A stretch of DNA of 64,000 nucleotides from Sinohyriopsis cumingii (GCA_028554795.2 CM068835.1:33434901-33498900), one strand, 5' to 3'. Shown: positions 1 to 13,566, counted from the first letter of the stretch. Notes: generated from the letters alone by a model not told the origin. Numbers and translations are program-made.

Positions 1-469
1 CACTTTCTGTTATGTCCTCTATAGCCAGCTTATCCAATAAAAGTCTGGCATAATCAAGGTGCATTTGGAGTTCAAGCAATTTAGCAATTCTGTTGCTCAT
101 GTTGTCTCGTTGACGATGGGTAGCCAGACTGAAAAACGCTTCTCTTTATATTGTAAAGCACGAACATGAAGGAAAACATTCCCTGACACCAAATTTCACA
201 ATACCACATATCATCACCACAAAAACATGGAATGCACAGACCAATAAAAAAATCACTCACTTTTTTACATACAATCTCTAGCTACAAACACAATCAAATA
301 CAGACTATTTGACAAGCTAGGGAAACGAAGTGGCTATAGACACACTTCTATTTATTTAACGTACAGACCAAACAAATGTTTTGGCAATTGAACTAGTATG
401 TCTTTTGTAGAGTATTGGGTTAAGCCTGATAAGGACTGTTTTTGTGGACGTGGAGATATGGCAATCTTT
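1..469. other. Unassigned left edge
   Basis: AT-rich sequence without a convincing coding frame on either strand. It lies downstream of the relic polymerase read on the minus strand and may hold the rest of that old element, but nothing recognisable is seen. Confidence 0.4.
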
Positions 470-3400
470 TATCGTCTAAGATTGCGTCCCCATCTGGATG
501 CAGGCGTTCCCAAAAGATAGAGCCTGCTTCTTCGGAAAGAGAAGAAGAACTCTTTCATATCCACACGGCAGTCGACAAATCCTCTGTCTGGCTCCTGCTG
601 CTGCTGTTGCTGTTCATTCTGTTCTCTCTGCTTCTGAAGTCTGTATTTCTCCGTCCACACTTCTTGCTCTTTCTTAGTTTCTTCTCTTAATAGGTCTTCT
701 ATCAGGTCTTCGGTAACTTAAGCTTGTCCAGTCACGTACATCAGTGCAGTGAAGGTGTAAGTCACAAGCTACACACACAAGCTACACACATCGTCGTACA
801 CATTTTCGGTACCTTAACGTTGACGAATCTTTCTCCCGTAGAGATCGAGAAGTATCCAGATGAAAGCGCAAGAATTTTGTGAATTCCTAAATAAAAAGGT
901 TCCTCAATCACCAATGACATTTTGGTCTGGCATGTCCCTGCCAAGCTTCATTTTAGATCTTCTCTTGCAGTTCGTTTGGTAATACTTTAATATTATTTTT
1001 TAAGTATGGTTCAAATACTTGTCTAGGTGTTGTCCAACGTTTGACTCCTAGCCAGTTTGGTTTCATAAACAACATGGTATGCCAATTCAATGACTAGGGT
1101 GGCACTAAAGGTAAGTAGTGACAATGAGGAGATCATCGAACATGTTCCAGGTAACCCGAATCTTTCTGCTCCCATTCGTGAACTGATACACAACAACTGT
1201 AGCACTTGATTTCTCCTCTTCATCCATGTAGAAAATCTGACTCTGGCTAATTCATCGGGGGTCGGTCCTCCCAGATATTTTCCTTGGGACGTTTGAAAAC
1301 GACTTGATGACATTTCCAGAATTCGTCGGCTTCTACGAAGTCAACTTCTTCTTTGTAATTTACTAGGATCAAGTCTTCACGTGAATCGTGAATCATCTGG
1401 ACGTAGCGGGAAGGATCGGACAAACACTCCATCTTGGGTAAACACGGTCGTTGTGCCATTTTGCCCCACAGGCAGTTTAACATCACTTTGGCAAACGATC
1501 ACCTTCCTTCGTTTTTCTCTAGGTGGTCTAATGTGATGCCTTGCTGCTCCCAGTATGTCTCTTTGAATTTCTTTTGGTCTTCGGGAGTGTGACACCAGGA
1601 AGGATAGCCGCTGGCTTCTTGTTTCAGTTTCAAGAAGGCATCCACGTAGTCTGTGAAAATTTCTTTCTGAGCTTGGTCACCCTTGTGGTATTTTTCTGTC
1701 TTAGTGGTAAATTTCGTACACTACTAACAGTTGGTATCCCAAGTCCAGAGCTTTGAACAATTCCACGCTGACCCACGTTCCCATCAAGGCATGTTCTTCC
1801 TGGGTGTGCTGACAAGGTTGGTTTTGGTTACACGTTTCGGCACAAGTACGGCACAAAGGAAACATCCGTTTCGTTATCAATGGTGAGGTAAAACGGGATG
1901 GTATATGTCCGTGGGAGGCAAGACTTTTTATTTGGTCAACCCTTCGTACAGTCGAATGGTGTCAACATCAATGTATTCTGTCAGCAATTGCGGGAAAGTG
2001 CCGATGTTTGACGGCTTGTGACAGCCAGGGTGTTTTCGGCCATGAATCTTTGGTGGTACACTAAGGAATACGCTTTGGCGATGGTGCAGGCTTCTTTCAA
2101 AGCATCGGCCCTCCGTACTCCATGAACAATTCTCGAAATATTCCACAGCAACGCCATAAAATGTCCACATCAAAACAACAATGCTTTAGCATTTCTTCCT
2201 GAAAGTCGAAGGGGTCAGCCGCTTATGTCTGCTACCAAGCGTAGAAAGCTTCTCATTATTTGGTACGCATGTTGTCGGGGTCGCAGTAGTGAGATTCAGG
2301 CAAATAGGGTAGAACGGCGTATTAATTGGCTTTGGTATTGAGCAAGTGCGGAAAATAGCCTTTAGCCAATTCTGTCATTCCAAACGTTTTATGCATTCGA
2401 CTCAAAGGCATGGCCAAGTAACTCACCGAATCTTTAAACGGAACTTGTCCCACTTGCATGGATATGATTTTGGCTCCGTTCGAAGTCAATCGTTCCGATA
2501 GTATCTCAAAAGAATCTGTCCATCGTATCCCGAAAAGGTGTGAGCCATTACCGTGGCAGGGCGATGACAATCTCCGTAACGTTCGACGTCTTCTTAACTT
2601 CAAGTCTCGACTATTGGGTTTAAGATCCATTTGGCGAAATCGGACCAAATGTTTGGTCCCCGAAAGATATTTTCACGTCCTCCATCAATCTTGCTGCAGT
2701 GAGGGCACTGACTAAAGATAGGCTCTTGGATACACATCGCACACGCTCGATGAGCCGCACAGAAAATAGGAATGTGAATACCGGCCTTTGCATGCATTCG
2801 AAATAAAAAACTATGAAATTGCCTTTCTTCTGATCATCTTTCCCTCTTGTTTGGAATGGTAGTTTTTAATGTAACATTCGTGTTCCAAGTCCACGAGTTG
2901 GTGACAAGTGTGACATCGTTTCTAACCTCGAACAATGTATAACTGTTGGTACGTATACCTTGTTTACAAGTAGGGCTCAATCTCCGGAGTTCTAAGCACT
3001 TTTCTGCAGTAAACCTTGCGTCTTCAGATGTTGATTGTAACAGGTTGGACTGACTAAAGTTACTTACAAGAAAGGCAATGCCCTCGTTTCTATCCTTCAT
3101 TAAAACAGGGCTGACTGTCCAAACATCCTGATCATTTAGATCCACAATACTTGTGTTGCTATCGATTGTTATAGCCATAGTCACATTTATCATAGTAATA
3201 TCCATATCCCAAGAATACGGCGATACTGGTGATGGCAGTGAAATGTTCATCGTGATAATGGAATATGGTATTTTCCATTTTTGAAATCTTATCCTCGAAA
3301 CAACAGAGGTCCACGCACTTCGTGAGAGTGCACTTTCAAGGTGTAGCGTGGAGCCAAGACTTCTTGCAATTTTTGCATTTCAGGAATGCCACACGATGTG

Positions 3401-4239
3401 TCTTTAGATAGCCCTGCTGTAACGGGAGTTCTGCTTCTCTTTGTTGTTTGGTTCGGTTCGATCGTCGGATGTTCTCCTAGGCTCTTTTCCTTTATACCGT
3501 GTCGTTCATTTCGGCATACGTTCGTCCCACCACGATGGCACGAGCTAGACGCATCTGGTCATGACTATTGTTAATTTGAATGAGGCTACGCTTGATGCTA
3601 TAAAGTTCGTCCACCAATAACACCTTTTGAAGTCTGTCCCTTGGGGAAGAGAAACGTGGGTTATGAACAGTATCGCTTTTCCATGGATGATGTGAAACTT
3701 GTCTTTGGATTGTTGCACGTGTTAAATCTTGTTGATGACTTTGGAATATGTAAATTCTGCTGGGATGCTAAAAACGATCCAAACAGGGACATCAGACAGT
3801 CGTGATAAAAAGAAAGTCTCAATTGATCGTCTTCTTTGGCTTCACATTGCCGTTTCAGTGCGGTTAGCAAAGAATCCCATACATCGATGATGAACTCGTT
3901 TGCTTTCTGCAGCGGTAAGTCGGACTTGAAATCTTTAAACTTAACAGTGTACGTGTAAGCCGTGGTTCTAAATTTTATAGAGGATCGCTTTTCCATCTCT
4001 CGAATGTGGTAGTACTTTTCAGGTTTTACTGGTGGAGGTGGACTTTGGTTGGGTGAAGACTCTCTGGGTCTGGATTCAGGCTCACTCATGTCATCTTCAA
4101 AATCGCTGACATGAGTTTGATCCATTACTTCAGCTGTTGTGCGAGGCGATAAATCACATTTCTGCCTCTTACTTTCTTCATTCTTCACGAGATGATGCGA
4201 TTGTTTCATCTTGACTGAAAAAAAGTAAAATGAGTACAT
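470..4239 (-). pseudogene. Relic Polinton/Maverick family B DNA polymerase
   Basis: A protein-primed-type family B DNA polymerase gene read right to left, broken into many short frames by indels and stops. The start lies near 4209-4239, followed by a charged leader and a stretch containing KFRTTAYTYTVKFKDF. Going downstream, 3540-3600 has a frame like RSLIQINNSHDQMRLARAI. At 2600-2800 there is a cysteine-rich segment (AHRACAMCIQ, FSQCPHC) typical of the exonuclease part. At 2320-2480 comes FKDSVSYLAMPLSRMHKTFG, and at 1490-1700 KQEASGYPSWC. At about 1450-1490 comes MLNCLWGKMAQR, which matches polymerase motif B (K..N..YG). The metal-binding YxDTDS motif is not visible. These motifs are characteristic of animal Polinton polymerases. 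The sequence is clearly unlike the polymerase at 36-39 kb, so this is a separate, much older insertion. It cannot be functional. Confidence 0.8.
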
Positions 4240-4347
4240 TTTATATAATGTGGGCTCCTATATCCATGTCAGACTAGTGTCATCCCTATATAAATGGTTA
4301 GTGACTTCCCTCTCAGTAATCATTTCACTCTCAAACTGAACAGAACG
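4239..4347. promoter_or_regulatory. Bidirectional TATA promoter of the relic element
   Basis: TATATAAAT on the plus strand (4287-4295) lies about 53 bp before the ATG at 4348. On the minus strand TATATAAAA (4247-4239) lies just before the relic polymerase start. The arrangement fits two divergent genes of one element. Function is inferred from sequence only. Confidence 0.5.
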
Positions 4348-4814
4348 ATGGAAGAGCCCACAACGATCGAAATTCTGATCAGAGCTTTGCGAGGTGTCAT
4401 ACAAAAGTTTGCTTCAGACAGGTCGACGTACTACTCCTCATCCTTTCGAGATAAAAGGCAAGATACATATGCTATATCTGTCAGAAGAAAGGGCATTGGG
4501 CTACAACATGTCCAGACCGTCAAAAAAGCAAAACAGGTGTCAGAAGAGACAAAAATCAAGATACCTGTTATCATTGTCAAGAATAATGATATCGGTCATC
4601 AGACTGATCTAAGAAAGAACAGAGAAAGAGGATGAGAGGGGTTCAGAACAAAAACAAAACGAAGAGGTACCCTCCCCAAAGAAAGAACCCAGACACGTCC
4701 AGAAAAAAGAAGAAAAGAAGACGAGACAAAACTAAGGAAGAGGATGAAAAACGTGTGAAAGTGAAGAAATTCAAGAAAGGAAAGAATGAACCAAGACACA
4801 GAAGAAATCTATGA
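4348..4814 (+). pseudogene. Broken CCHC zinc-knuckle protein next to the relic polymerase
   Basis: An open frame starts at ATG 4348, 53 bp after a TATA box. A different frame contains a textbook CX2CX4HX4C zinc knuckle (Cys codons at 4470, 4479 and 4509, His at 4494) followed by a second CxxC, so at least one frameshift separates the start from the knuckle. The 3' third is extremely rich in Lys, Arg and Glu and reads on in yet another frame. Zinc knuckles bind single-stranded nucleic acid. Here the gene is divergent from the relic Polinton polymerase and probably belonged to the same element, though a retroelement gag origin is possible. Not functional as it stands. Confidence 0.45.
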
Positions 4815-5420
4815 ACTTTTTAAAGTGTTGTGTTGTGATATTGCATAGTAAAATAAGTACCAGAATAGACCAGACAGAAAACCTAAGTGTCTTTTGGTTT
4901 TGAGTTTTTAGAAGAAGGACCTACACTCACGCATAAATACACGTACATCATGGACAATATGAATTTTGAGTTTAAATAGATTTTGGCAAAATGAATGCTA
5001 TCTCTTTTAAGGAGATGTGAATGGCCCTGAAATGGACCGTTGGGTGTTTTTTTAAAAAAATAAAAATCAATCAAACTCAGGAACGCGATATAATCAGCTC
5101 TAGCTGCATTAAGCCTTTGCCATGGCCAAAGCCTACTCCTGGACTTGCTCCTGTCAATGATGATTTGGTAGAAATCACTAGGATGGGTATTTCTGGCATA
5201 GTAACAGGGTTAGGATGTTTGGCTCGGGAAGGTCTATTTCTCTTGGGTCGTATACAAGAAGTCGGATACATTTGTTTCAGATTCCTTAACTAAGGCAAAA
5301 TGTCTAAGAGTACCGTCACCGTTTGACTTTTACTGTCGTTCTTCTCTCCTAGACCTTGTTTCTTCTCTGCTGCTTCTTCTTCCTGTCTTTTCCTTTTTCT
5401 TGCCTCTTCTTCTTCTAGCA
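4815..5420. other. Probable remainder of the relic Polinton
   Basis: No intact gene. On the minus strand 5420-5290 reads as a highly charged Lys/Glu/Arg-rich stretch, and 5271-5077 is a short proline- and glycine-containing frame. Both could be ends of minor virion genes of the relic element, but no family is recognised. At about 5.42 kb the sequence passes into the duplicated host segment. Confidence 0.25.
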
Positions 5421-5486
5421 GTTGCTTTTGAGAAATAACTTTATAATATCACGCATCCACCTGTAGGATACTAAGATAGCATTTTC

Positions 5487-5546
5487 TACTCTGTATCTGT
5501 CTCTGTCCGTCTGTCTGTCTGTCTCTGTCTCTCCCTCTCTCGTGTA
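5487..5546. repeat. TCTG/TCTC microsatellite
   Basis: Imperfect TCTG and TCTC tandem units. A comparable TCTC/TCTG tract lies at 20606-20652 in the second copy of this duplicated segment. Confidence 0.85.
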
Positions 5547-6233
5547 GAATTCAGGATTCATCCAATACGTAAAATGGAGACAAATTACATTTTTGGGACA
5601 AATACATCGAAATAAAACTGAAGGGCAATCAGCCATATTGACCTAAGTTGATCTGCAGATGAGATGAGTATAAACATCCTTGCCAGGACCTATTTAATAC
5701 AGATCATATAGCTGAACGAATTGAAAACTAAATATGTGAAGTGAAGATACTTAAATGAACCACATATACAATCATATAAAAAGACAGATATAGTGGGTCA
5801 AATACTACTAAAAACGCAAAATAAATAACACCTCTCCTGTCTTGCTACATTTTTTCTTCTTTCTCATTCTTTTGATCAGGAAGTTCTCGAAGATCTTAAT
5901 CAAGATAGAGAAACTCAGAATTTAAAGGGTACGTACTATACCGTTCTATTTGCTTAAATTTAAACCAGTTTTTGAAATTTTATATAGCTCTAACATCCCT
6001 CCATATCTTTTTAAATTCCATTTTATAATAAATTGTTTACACTGTAATTTGTGCAAATATAATGTTTCGTAGTGGACAACCTAATGTAACCAGACCTCAG
6101 CAAATTCTAGGCTTAAACGAGGAGCCCAATTCATCACATTTCAGAACGTGATTGTAATATTTGATAAGATACATATGGATTTCTAGATTTATTTATGGGT
6201 TACTGCATTTGTATGGGAAAATATTAACAAGTT

Positions 6234-6284
6234 TTCTCGGATGGATAATGCACGACTTGTGGAAGAGCAATATCCATCCGAGAA
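6234..6284. repeat. Foldback (hairpin) element
   Basis: Arms 6234-6246 and 6272-6284 are perfectly complementary over 13 bp (TTCTCGGATGGAT) around a 25-nt loop. Flanking bases share a longer core with 51655-51720 (TTACTGCATTTGTATGGGAAAATAT), which is also palindromic. A short nonautonomous foldback or MITE-like family is likely. Confidence 0.5.
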
Positions 6285-7229
6285 TACGAGTTATATACTC
6301 ATTTTCTTATTCTAACTAAGGTTTAATTATATATAAAATACGCTTAAAAAACAAAATAAATGAATTAATGATGTATTCCAAAATAAATACAAAAACCGCA
6401 GATACATCAATACACGACAACAATATTAATGCACACATAACTCCGGGCGCTCGACATCACTTTCAAAAGGAATTGGCGTTATGTTCTACTTAGAATGGAA
6501 GTTTAGAGTGAATGAATGGATACTGCAACAGCTTATTTAGTAGGTCTGGAATAAATAGAGGTTTTCTTGTCGGTTCTACTTAATTTCGCTGATTATGGGC
6601 TGGATTTATCTGCGTCAATTCTACATGAAGCAAATGTGAATTGAGCTAGGAGGGCCGGGTCTTGACTCAGATACATGTGTGTTTCTGTTCTGTAGTTGAA
6701 TGTTTGGAATAATAATGTGGGAAGAATATTAACTCTTTCAATCGTAATTATCACAAAAGCACTATGGAGTATCACGTTCGTTTCATTTTGCATGCAGTAA
6801 GGATAATGTTTTTGCATTTGGAATGTAGCCGAAATTACAGTACAATTTCGAAATGTGTAATCAAACTTTAGAACGTATGTAATTCGGATTTGCAGAACTA
6901 AGAAAATATATTTGGAGGAAATTAAAGATGCAAAAATGTAAGTATATTTTTGCTATTCTTATTCACAACTAAGGAAGACATGTATATGCCCGGTCAATTG
7001 CATGCTCAGTGTACGGCTCCCAGCTATGTTATGACCTGCCTAGCGTCTATGGCTAGCCAAAATCGAAAACATCGTATCAACAAAGGTAACGCGTAAAATT
7101 GCAATGCAGCTGGTATGTGACAAACCATTCAGCCAGGGGAAATAAGAATTCTCCCATGTCTTGGCTTATAGGCTCCGAAGCCCTGAATTTTCTACCAAAA
7201 CCTTTAGTTGCGTATTTTTCCCACGAATT

Positions 7230-7230
<1 letters not shown>

Positions 7231-7302
<72 letters not shown>

Positions 7303-7303
7303 T
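7231..7303. repeat. (TC)n(TG)n microsatellite
   Basis: Uninterrupted TC dinucleotides followed by TG dinucleotides, abutting the 3' end of a minus-strand SINE. It is probably the expanded SINE tail. Confidence 0.95.
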
Positions 7304-7310
7304 ATGATTT

Positions 7311-7612
7311 ACATTTTTAACTTATCTGTACAAACTTTTCAGTCATATCGCTACGATGTTTGCAGGGTGCGAGTTTATAGTGATGTCTACCACTGGGGCA
7401 TCATGCCGCAGACATGTATTATCATGTTCCACCCAGTCACATTATCCTGACACCAGGCTGACCAGTCTTAACACTAACCTCTAAATGCTGAGCGCCTAGC
7501 GAGTCAGCTGTTAGTACCATTTTTATAAGTCTTTGGTATGACTCGGCCGGGGTTCGAACCCGCGACCTCCCTTTATCCGAGGCTTGCATTCTAACCACTA
7601 GGACACCGGAGC
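7311..7612 (-). mobile_element. tRNA-derived SINE, family 1, copy 1
   Basis: Read on the minus strand it begins with a tRNA-like head with box A-like CCTAGTGGTTAGAATG and box B-like GGGTTCGAACCC. A body of about 220 bp follows, shared with the copies at 13567 and 19716, and it ends in a dinucleotide tail. This is a Pol III-driven nonautonomous retroelement. Confidence 0.85.
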
Positions 7613-9004
7613 AGTCTACGAATTAATGCTTTTCTATGCTATTTATATACCCCATAGAACATTTGTCATAGTCTGAACCATTCCATTAACGAAAAGTTAC
7701 AAACATTTTTCTTAAATAACTTTTTTAATGGTATTTTCCATACTGCGTCTCTCACATTTATTGTGGACATTGGGAATGTCATATTCGTTCATTTGCATGT
7801 TTGAAAGTTTGACTTGTGACTCGGTAAACTCGTACACATTGTTCGCCTAATTATTTCTACTTTCAAATAGACGAAACAGCAGTTTTAGTTCATCCACAAA
7901 CAAACTTAATAAATTGAAACTGAAAATATACTACACGAGATTACATGGTTTCTTTACAGAGTAGTTCATAATGCACCATACTATGTTTAGGCGCATGTGT
8001 CGTGCAGTTGCGTGCAAAATTAGCGCGTTCAGTATCGCAGACTAAAGCAAGATTATGACAAAGAAAAGTTAACGGAAAAAAAGGAGTATATAATAATAAA
8101 ATCTTTGAACCAAAACTGATGACATCTCATCGTATCATTAACTTACAACGGATAACAACCCAACTCTTCCGATGAAGCGTCGTTTTGAATTTTATTTGTG
8201 TCCAGTCTCAGATTACATTTACAGAAGCTTATTTGAACATTTTTAATACAATGAACGCCCTCGTATCTTCATAGTTTAGATTCATATAACAGTGTTAGAA
8301 AAACCATGTAGTCTAATAAGAAAACCAATATTTTTTGACGTCTGTATAATGATATTTTGCAGCGAAAAGCTGAAAGAGTTTCGCTGTCTTGGTTTCTTTA
8401 CTAACATAATTCGGGAATTGGCACTTTTCAAAGTGGAGGAAAATATAGTCCAATGTTATTAAAAAAAATTCATAAAAAGTGAATAATGTCCTTTTTATAA
8501 TAATTGTTTTAACCTTTCGTTATAACCCCCACCCTCCAATCATAAATTTTACTTTAGATATATTTACTTTATTGGTAATTATATCAGCAGGTTTATATGA
8601 CTTTGCTTTTTCTTTAAAGAATATAAAACTGTCTGCGTTGAAAAATGAGGTTAACATTTATCTCTCTACCTATCAATCTATGTGTCTGACTATCAGTATG
8701 TCTCAGTATTTGCTCTGTACCACAAATTATAACTTCCTTACAGTTTAGAATTCGGTGGCATCGAATCTAACGCTAATTTAACTAAAGCCTCTACTGAAAC
8801 TCCTTTATGGCAAACCCTTCAATTACGTTGATAAGCCAATGTTCCAAATGTTGTGAAAGCATGATCTTGATATCCATATATATATATTTATATATCAAAT
8901 CGTGTTGAGATAAAACAGATAGGAACAAATTCGTGAGAATTCGGCTCCAGAGCACATAACATTGTCTTAATTAAGTTTAGAACTGGGGAAATATTAGTGT
9001 CACC

Positions 9005-9759
9005 ATGAAAGCCATTTTGGTTTTAATTTCCATCATTACACTTATTCGTGAGTTTGATCTTAAGACGGTATTTTTTCCCTGCATAATTTTGAAATATCTA
9101 AGTAGTGTTTAGATCTCATGATCTGAGGGTTTGCATTTCTGTCTATTTATTTGTTTGTCAGTCTGTATATGTGTGAATGCCTGCCTGTAGCTTCCCGCGT
9201 GTCTGTCATTCTTCTTGAAGTCTGCCCGGGTTCATCCTCCACCGAATATACTAAGCGCCAAATATAGCTTATCAAGTGTTGAACAATATCGTGAAACCCA
9301 ACCAAACCAAGTCAGTTTCTTTACATATATTTTTTATTCTACTTATTGTGTTTTGTGAAGAAAACATGTATTGCTGAGATACCTTCTTGAAGCATAACGT
9401 TGGCTATTTAATAGCACAAAATAATATATTATTCTGAAATAATAAATTGCGAAAGTATAGGGAATCAACTAATAAGATCAAAAATTGTCTTTTTATATAA
9501 TACATGGGAATTACTAGTAAAACGTTTATAGGAAGCAAAGTAACTGTTAAAAAATGAAAAACAAAATATACACACAAGTCTGCAAGAAATTTCAGTCATC
9601 GAAGTATTGAAAATATGTACACGTTTTCATTAGGACTATGTCGAGGGGAGACGTATTTCGATGTCCAACAGTGTAATCACGAGGCATGCAAGGGTAGCCA
9701 TATTGCATGTCACAACCACAAGTGCACCTGTGATCCTAACACAAATAGTCCACACATAG
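9005..9759 (+). CDS. Cysteine-rich secreted peptide, copy A (exons 1 and 2 only)
   Basis: Exon 1 (9005-9047) starts at ATG with a hydrophobic signal peptide (MKAILVLISIITLI) and ends at a GTGAGT donor. Exon 2 (9634-9759) follows a TTTTCATTAG acceptor, is 126 nt long, and ends at GGTAAGTTT. It encodes one cysteine module ending CHNHKCTCDP. Lengths, phases and intron sequence match copy B at 42977. Exon 2 here has Tyr where copy B has its second Cys. No third exon like the one at 52202 was found between 9.8 and 20 kb, so this copy looks incomplete or decaying. The spacing of cysteines (C.....C....C......C....C.C) resembles small bivalve protease inhibitors (MEROPS I84-like) or cysteine-rich antimicrobial peptides; the family is a guess. 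Confidence 0.6.
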
Positions 9760-10224
9760 GTAAGTTTAGGACAGGACATACATTGATTCCAACATTACAA
9801 TTTCTGAGTTCATTTTTTATTTTATTTAATCGATTTGGAAACTATGGGGCCTGGGTTTTTTGTTTGTGTTGAAAAACTCTGCTATATACATGTATTAAAT
9901 AACTCATATACTTAGTAACGTATGAAGTAACATTAACGAGCGCACACGGATTGTTTGTGCGCAATCGTTAGCAGTAACTCTCAGGAAAGAATATGAATTT
10001 TCTGGCTTCGCTCTTTCTGACTTAACATTCTCCAAAGTACTCCGGGAAATTTTATGACACAGGACATTAGTCTAATGCAAACTGTGTGTGATCCCTATAC
10101 AATGAGTTTGACGAGTCAAATTTTGCTTTTAGTTAAATTTCACAACTCATTCTAGACCAGCTGTAAATTGCCAGAATGGATTGAAATCGCTCTGAATTGT
10201 TAGCTACGAGGCGCCGTAGCGGAC

Positions 10225-10985
10225 AATAAACTGGTCCAATGAGAACGTTTCAGTTGAAATTTTAAAGTCATATTTCGAGAATTCCAATTTCACGTGTTGG
10301 ATCATATTGTGTATCCTTGCCTTCCACCGTCTAGGTCGAGATTTTGGATTTTATATTTTGAAGTGTGCAGCGGTGGTTGAAATTTCAATGTCAATTGTCT
10401 AGAATTCCAAGTTCACATGTCGTATCTACTATTTGTGCTGAAAGTTCCATTTGATACGCTGACCTTTCAGATTTCAACTGTTGAATTACACAGCGCTGGT
10501 TGAAACTTGGATATAAAATGCTGATTTTGTTTGCAAAGATTTATCTGTGCTGGTCCAATGAGAACGTTGGAGTTGAAATTTCAATGTCGTATGTCGAGAA
10601 ATCAAATTTCATGTGCTGAATCAAACTGTTTTTCCTTTAAATTCAGTTTTCTAGGTCGAGATTTTAAGATACTTTCAGTTGTCTAGGTCGAGATTTTAAA
10701 TTTTATATGTTGAATTGTACAGCTTGGTTGGACGTTTTATTTCATAGTATTTAGATTTCATCTGATGAATTAGGCAGAGTCGATTTAAACTTCTATGTCC
10801 AATATAGAATTTTAGATTTTAGGTGTTAAATTGTACAGCGGTGATTGAAATTTTAACGTTGCACATCTTGAATCACATTTATTTTGCTGAAAGTTCCATT
10901 TAGTATGTCGAGTTGTAAAATTGTGTCTGCTGAATTACATAGCGGTGATTGGACGTTTCAGTCTGCTTTGTCAGAATTGCTATTT
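10225..10985. repeat. Degenerate tandem repeat array
   Basis: Recurring diverged words such as GTTGAAATTTCAATGTC, GTCTAGGTCGAGATTTT, AATTACACAGCG and GCTGAAAGTTCCATTT return at irregular spacing. This indicates an old satellite-like array of several tens of bp per unit. No coding potential. Confidence 0.6.
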
Positions 10986-11199
10986 TTATATAGTGAAATA
11001 CTTGTTGGTCTTAATAGTTACATTAAACAATGAGAATGTTTACTGTAACAATTCAAAATAATATGGAGGGTTAAGATGCAACATTTGTGTATTCAAATAT
11101 GAGGTCTCATTACATTGTATGCATTTACAGTTGGAAACTTATTATTCATTGTTCGAGAATTACTAGGAACTTCTTCTTACATAAAAAAACAAATGTCGT

Positions 11200-11644
<445 letters not shown>

Positions 11645-11690
11645 TTGCACAGAATTTTAGGCGTTTGTTTGGTTTGTTTTTATCCCAATT

Positions 11691-11699
11691 CTCTCTCTC

Positions 11700-11774
<75 letters not shown>
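11691..11774. repeat. (CT)n(AT)n microsatellite
   Basis: Short CT run followed by about 70 bp of AT dinucleotides. Confidence 0.95.
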
Positions 11775-11776
<2 letters not shown>

Positions 11777-12422
11777 AAACGTCCTCCTCTTAATCATTTG
11801 GAATACATTTTCCTTTACATTTTTGAAGTCATTTATTTTAAAAGAAGGCGAGATAATAATTTTAGGTTATGTCGTCAGTAGCCACGTTAATGGATAACTT
11901 ATAGAATTTACTATTGATTATATAAATTGTGTGACAGGGGAAATACATTCTTTGAATCTAAGAAATATCATAAAACTTAGTTGAGTGTAAACATATAGTA
12001 TGTCAATGTATGTATTAGAAATTGCCTGCTGATTATGTAGAGTGTGTGAACGTGAAATAAATTAGAGTATATAGTTTTATTCTAGTTATAAATTAAGGAA
12101 TTAAACTTCTAAATATTTGAACATAAAAGATATACGATTGTTGGTGAATGAAAAAAGTCTGATAGAGACTTCGATTTCCAAATGTCATGTATATTTAATT
12201 TATACTGTGTTTGACCTTCGTCCATGATTGAAGGCAGAGTTCTGGCCTACATAACTATAGTCATTTTTAGAAAATGTTTATCTAGATTTGATTTCAAGGC
12301 TTAAACTTTTTGACGAACTTAGATAGTTCTAGAATCGAACTTGTTTACAATTTGTTGGAATTTTCCATTTCAAATGACCCACATCGTCGTCATTTTATTG
12401 TTTCTTAGGTCACGTGAAATTA

Positions 12423-12423
<1 letters not shown>

Positions 12424-12462
<39 letters not shown>
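12424..12462. repeat. (AT)n microsatellite
   Basis: About 39 bp of uninterrupted TA dinucleotides. Confidence 0.95.
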
Positions 12463-12465
<3 letters not shown>

Positions 12466-13566
12466 AAAGTATAGGATAAAGTAAATAATTATTCATTTCT
12501 GATTTAGGTTCTCTCTGTGGAATCATTTAATATTGTGTTCAAATAAAATTATAGATGAGTCATTTATTTAAATTTTTCATAGGAATTACTAAGTGCTCAT
12601 TGACGTTTTAGACTAAAACACTAATTTTGGGATTATTCTGAATTAATTGAAGGACATTATGGATTATATCATTGCGATACATCAAGACTATTGGTTCATT
12701 AACACATTCAAGACTATTGGTACATCGGCATTTTCAATATCAGAGTTCACGTGGAACATTCTGATCGCTTGGTATTGTTATAGAACATTTATGGCTATTT
12801 TTTTATTTAATTCTCACTACTGTAAGTTCGTCTTAAAAGTTTCACTTTGTAACTAAGACAAATACATTATTTGTTAATTTTAATTTTGTTTTATTTGGTA
12901 AAATACACAGCAGCAACAACGAGTGAGTGTAGTTTGAGTATAAAGCTGTAAAGATGCAAGATATATCAAAGACATAATTCATCACCTCTTTCCCCGCTTT
13001 CAAAAATAGGAAAGAATTTGGACGACGTGTAGCCAGCGCGTTGTCGCAAAAATGGCAGCTTCGCTTAAGACAACAAAGGCAAAAGAAAAGTGGCTCCAAA
13101 TCTACATGAACAAAACATATCAATGACAATAACAAGATGAACAAACAATAACCACAGTACATCAATCACATCAATAACACCAATTTCCACAAATGTTTTA
13201 GAGGAGATGTCATTATTACAGTGAATAGTAATGCCATCTTTCCTGTCTTAATGCATGCTTTCAACATTTTCCGGAGGATTCTATTATCTGTGAGAGATAA
13301 AATAAATCTAAAGAGATACATTGGTATGACATATTTACAGGATGAAGGATCTCCAAATTGACCGTTTTATGAATAATTTTCAGACTCTGTAGGGAAGAAA
13401 CATAAACATTTGTTTGAAATAAGTATTCAAATGTTAAGTATATTTTTTATTATCATCTATTAAAGGTGATGTCAACGCATTTGCTTTTAAATCTTATGAC
13501 AATGTTTCTCTTACATGTGACAAATTATAAGCATTTATGTCTATTAAGTTACGTATAGGAAAATCG
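12463..13566. other. No gene seen
   Basis: AT-rich intergenic sequence. Open frames on either strand are short and show no family or splice context. Confidence 0.4.

Larger units (their letters stand above)
5560..10170 (+). repeat. Segmental duplication, copy A
   Basis: Several stretches here have diverged partners elsewhere in the same order: about 5590-5700 with 20740-20840, 5940-6140 with 21820-21960, 8120-8310 with 22055-22240, 8760-9060 with 42745-43035, 9540-9760 with 43735-43960, and 9880-10160 with 44620-44860. They follow from eye alignment of shared words, for example GGCAAACCC followed by AATTACGTTGATAAG. The copy carries two exons of a cysteine-rich peptide gene. The partner copy is split by about 20 kb of inserted mobile DNA. 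Confidence 0.7.

Noticed and set aside
470..4239. Herpesvirus-type or cellular polymerase
   Set aside because: The exonuclease-region cysteine motif and KQEASG...W segments are those of protein-primed Polinton polymerases.
7099..7450. Open frames with Ser/Leu and Cys/Val repeats
   Set aside because: Encoded by the TC/TG microsatellite and SINE tail.
7540..7612. Independent tRNA gene from the T-loop-like GGTTCGAACCC
   Set aside because: It is the head of a dispersed SINE shared with 13567 and 19716.
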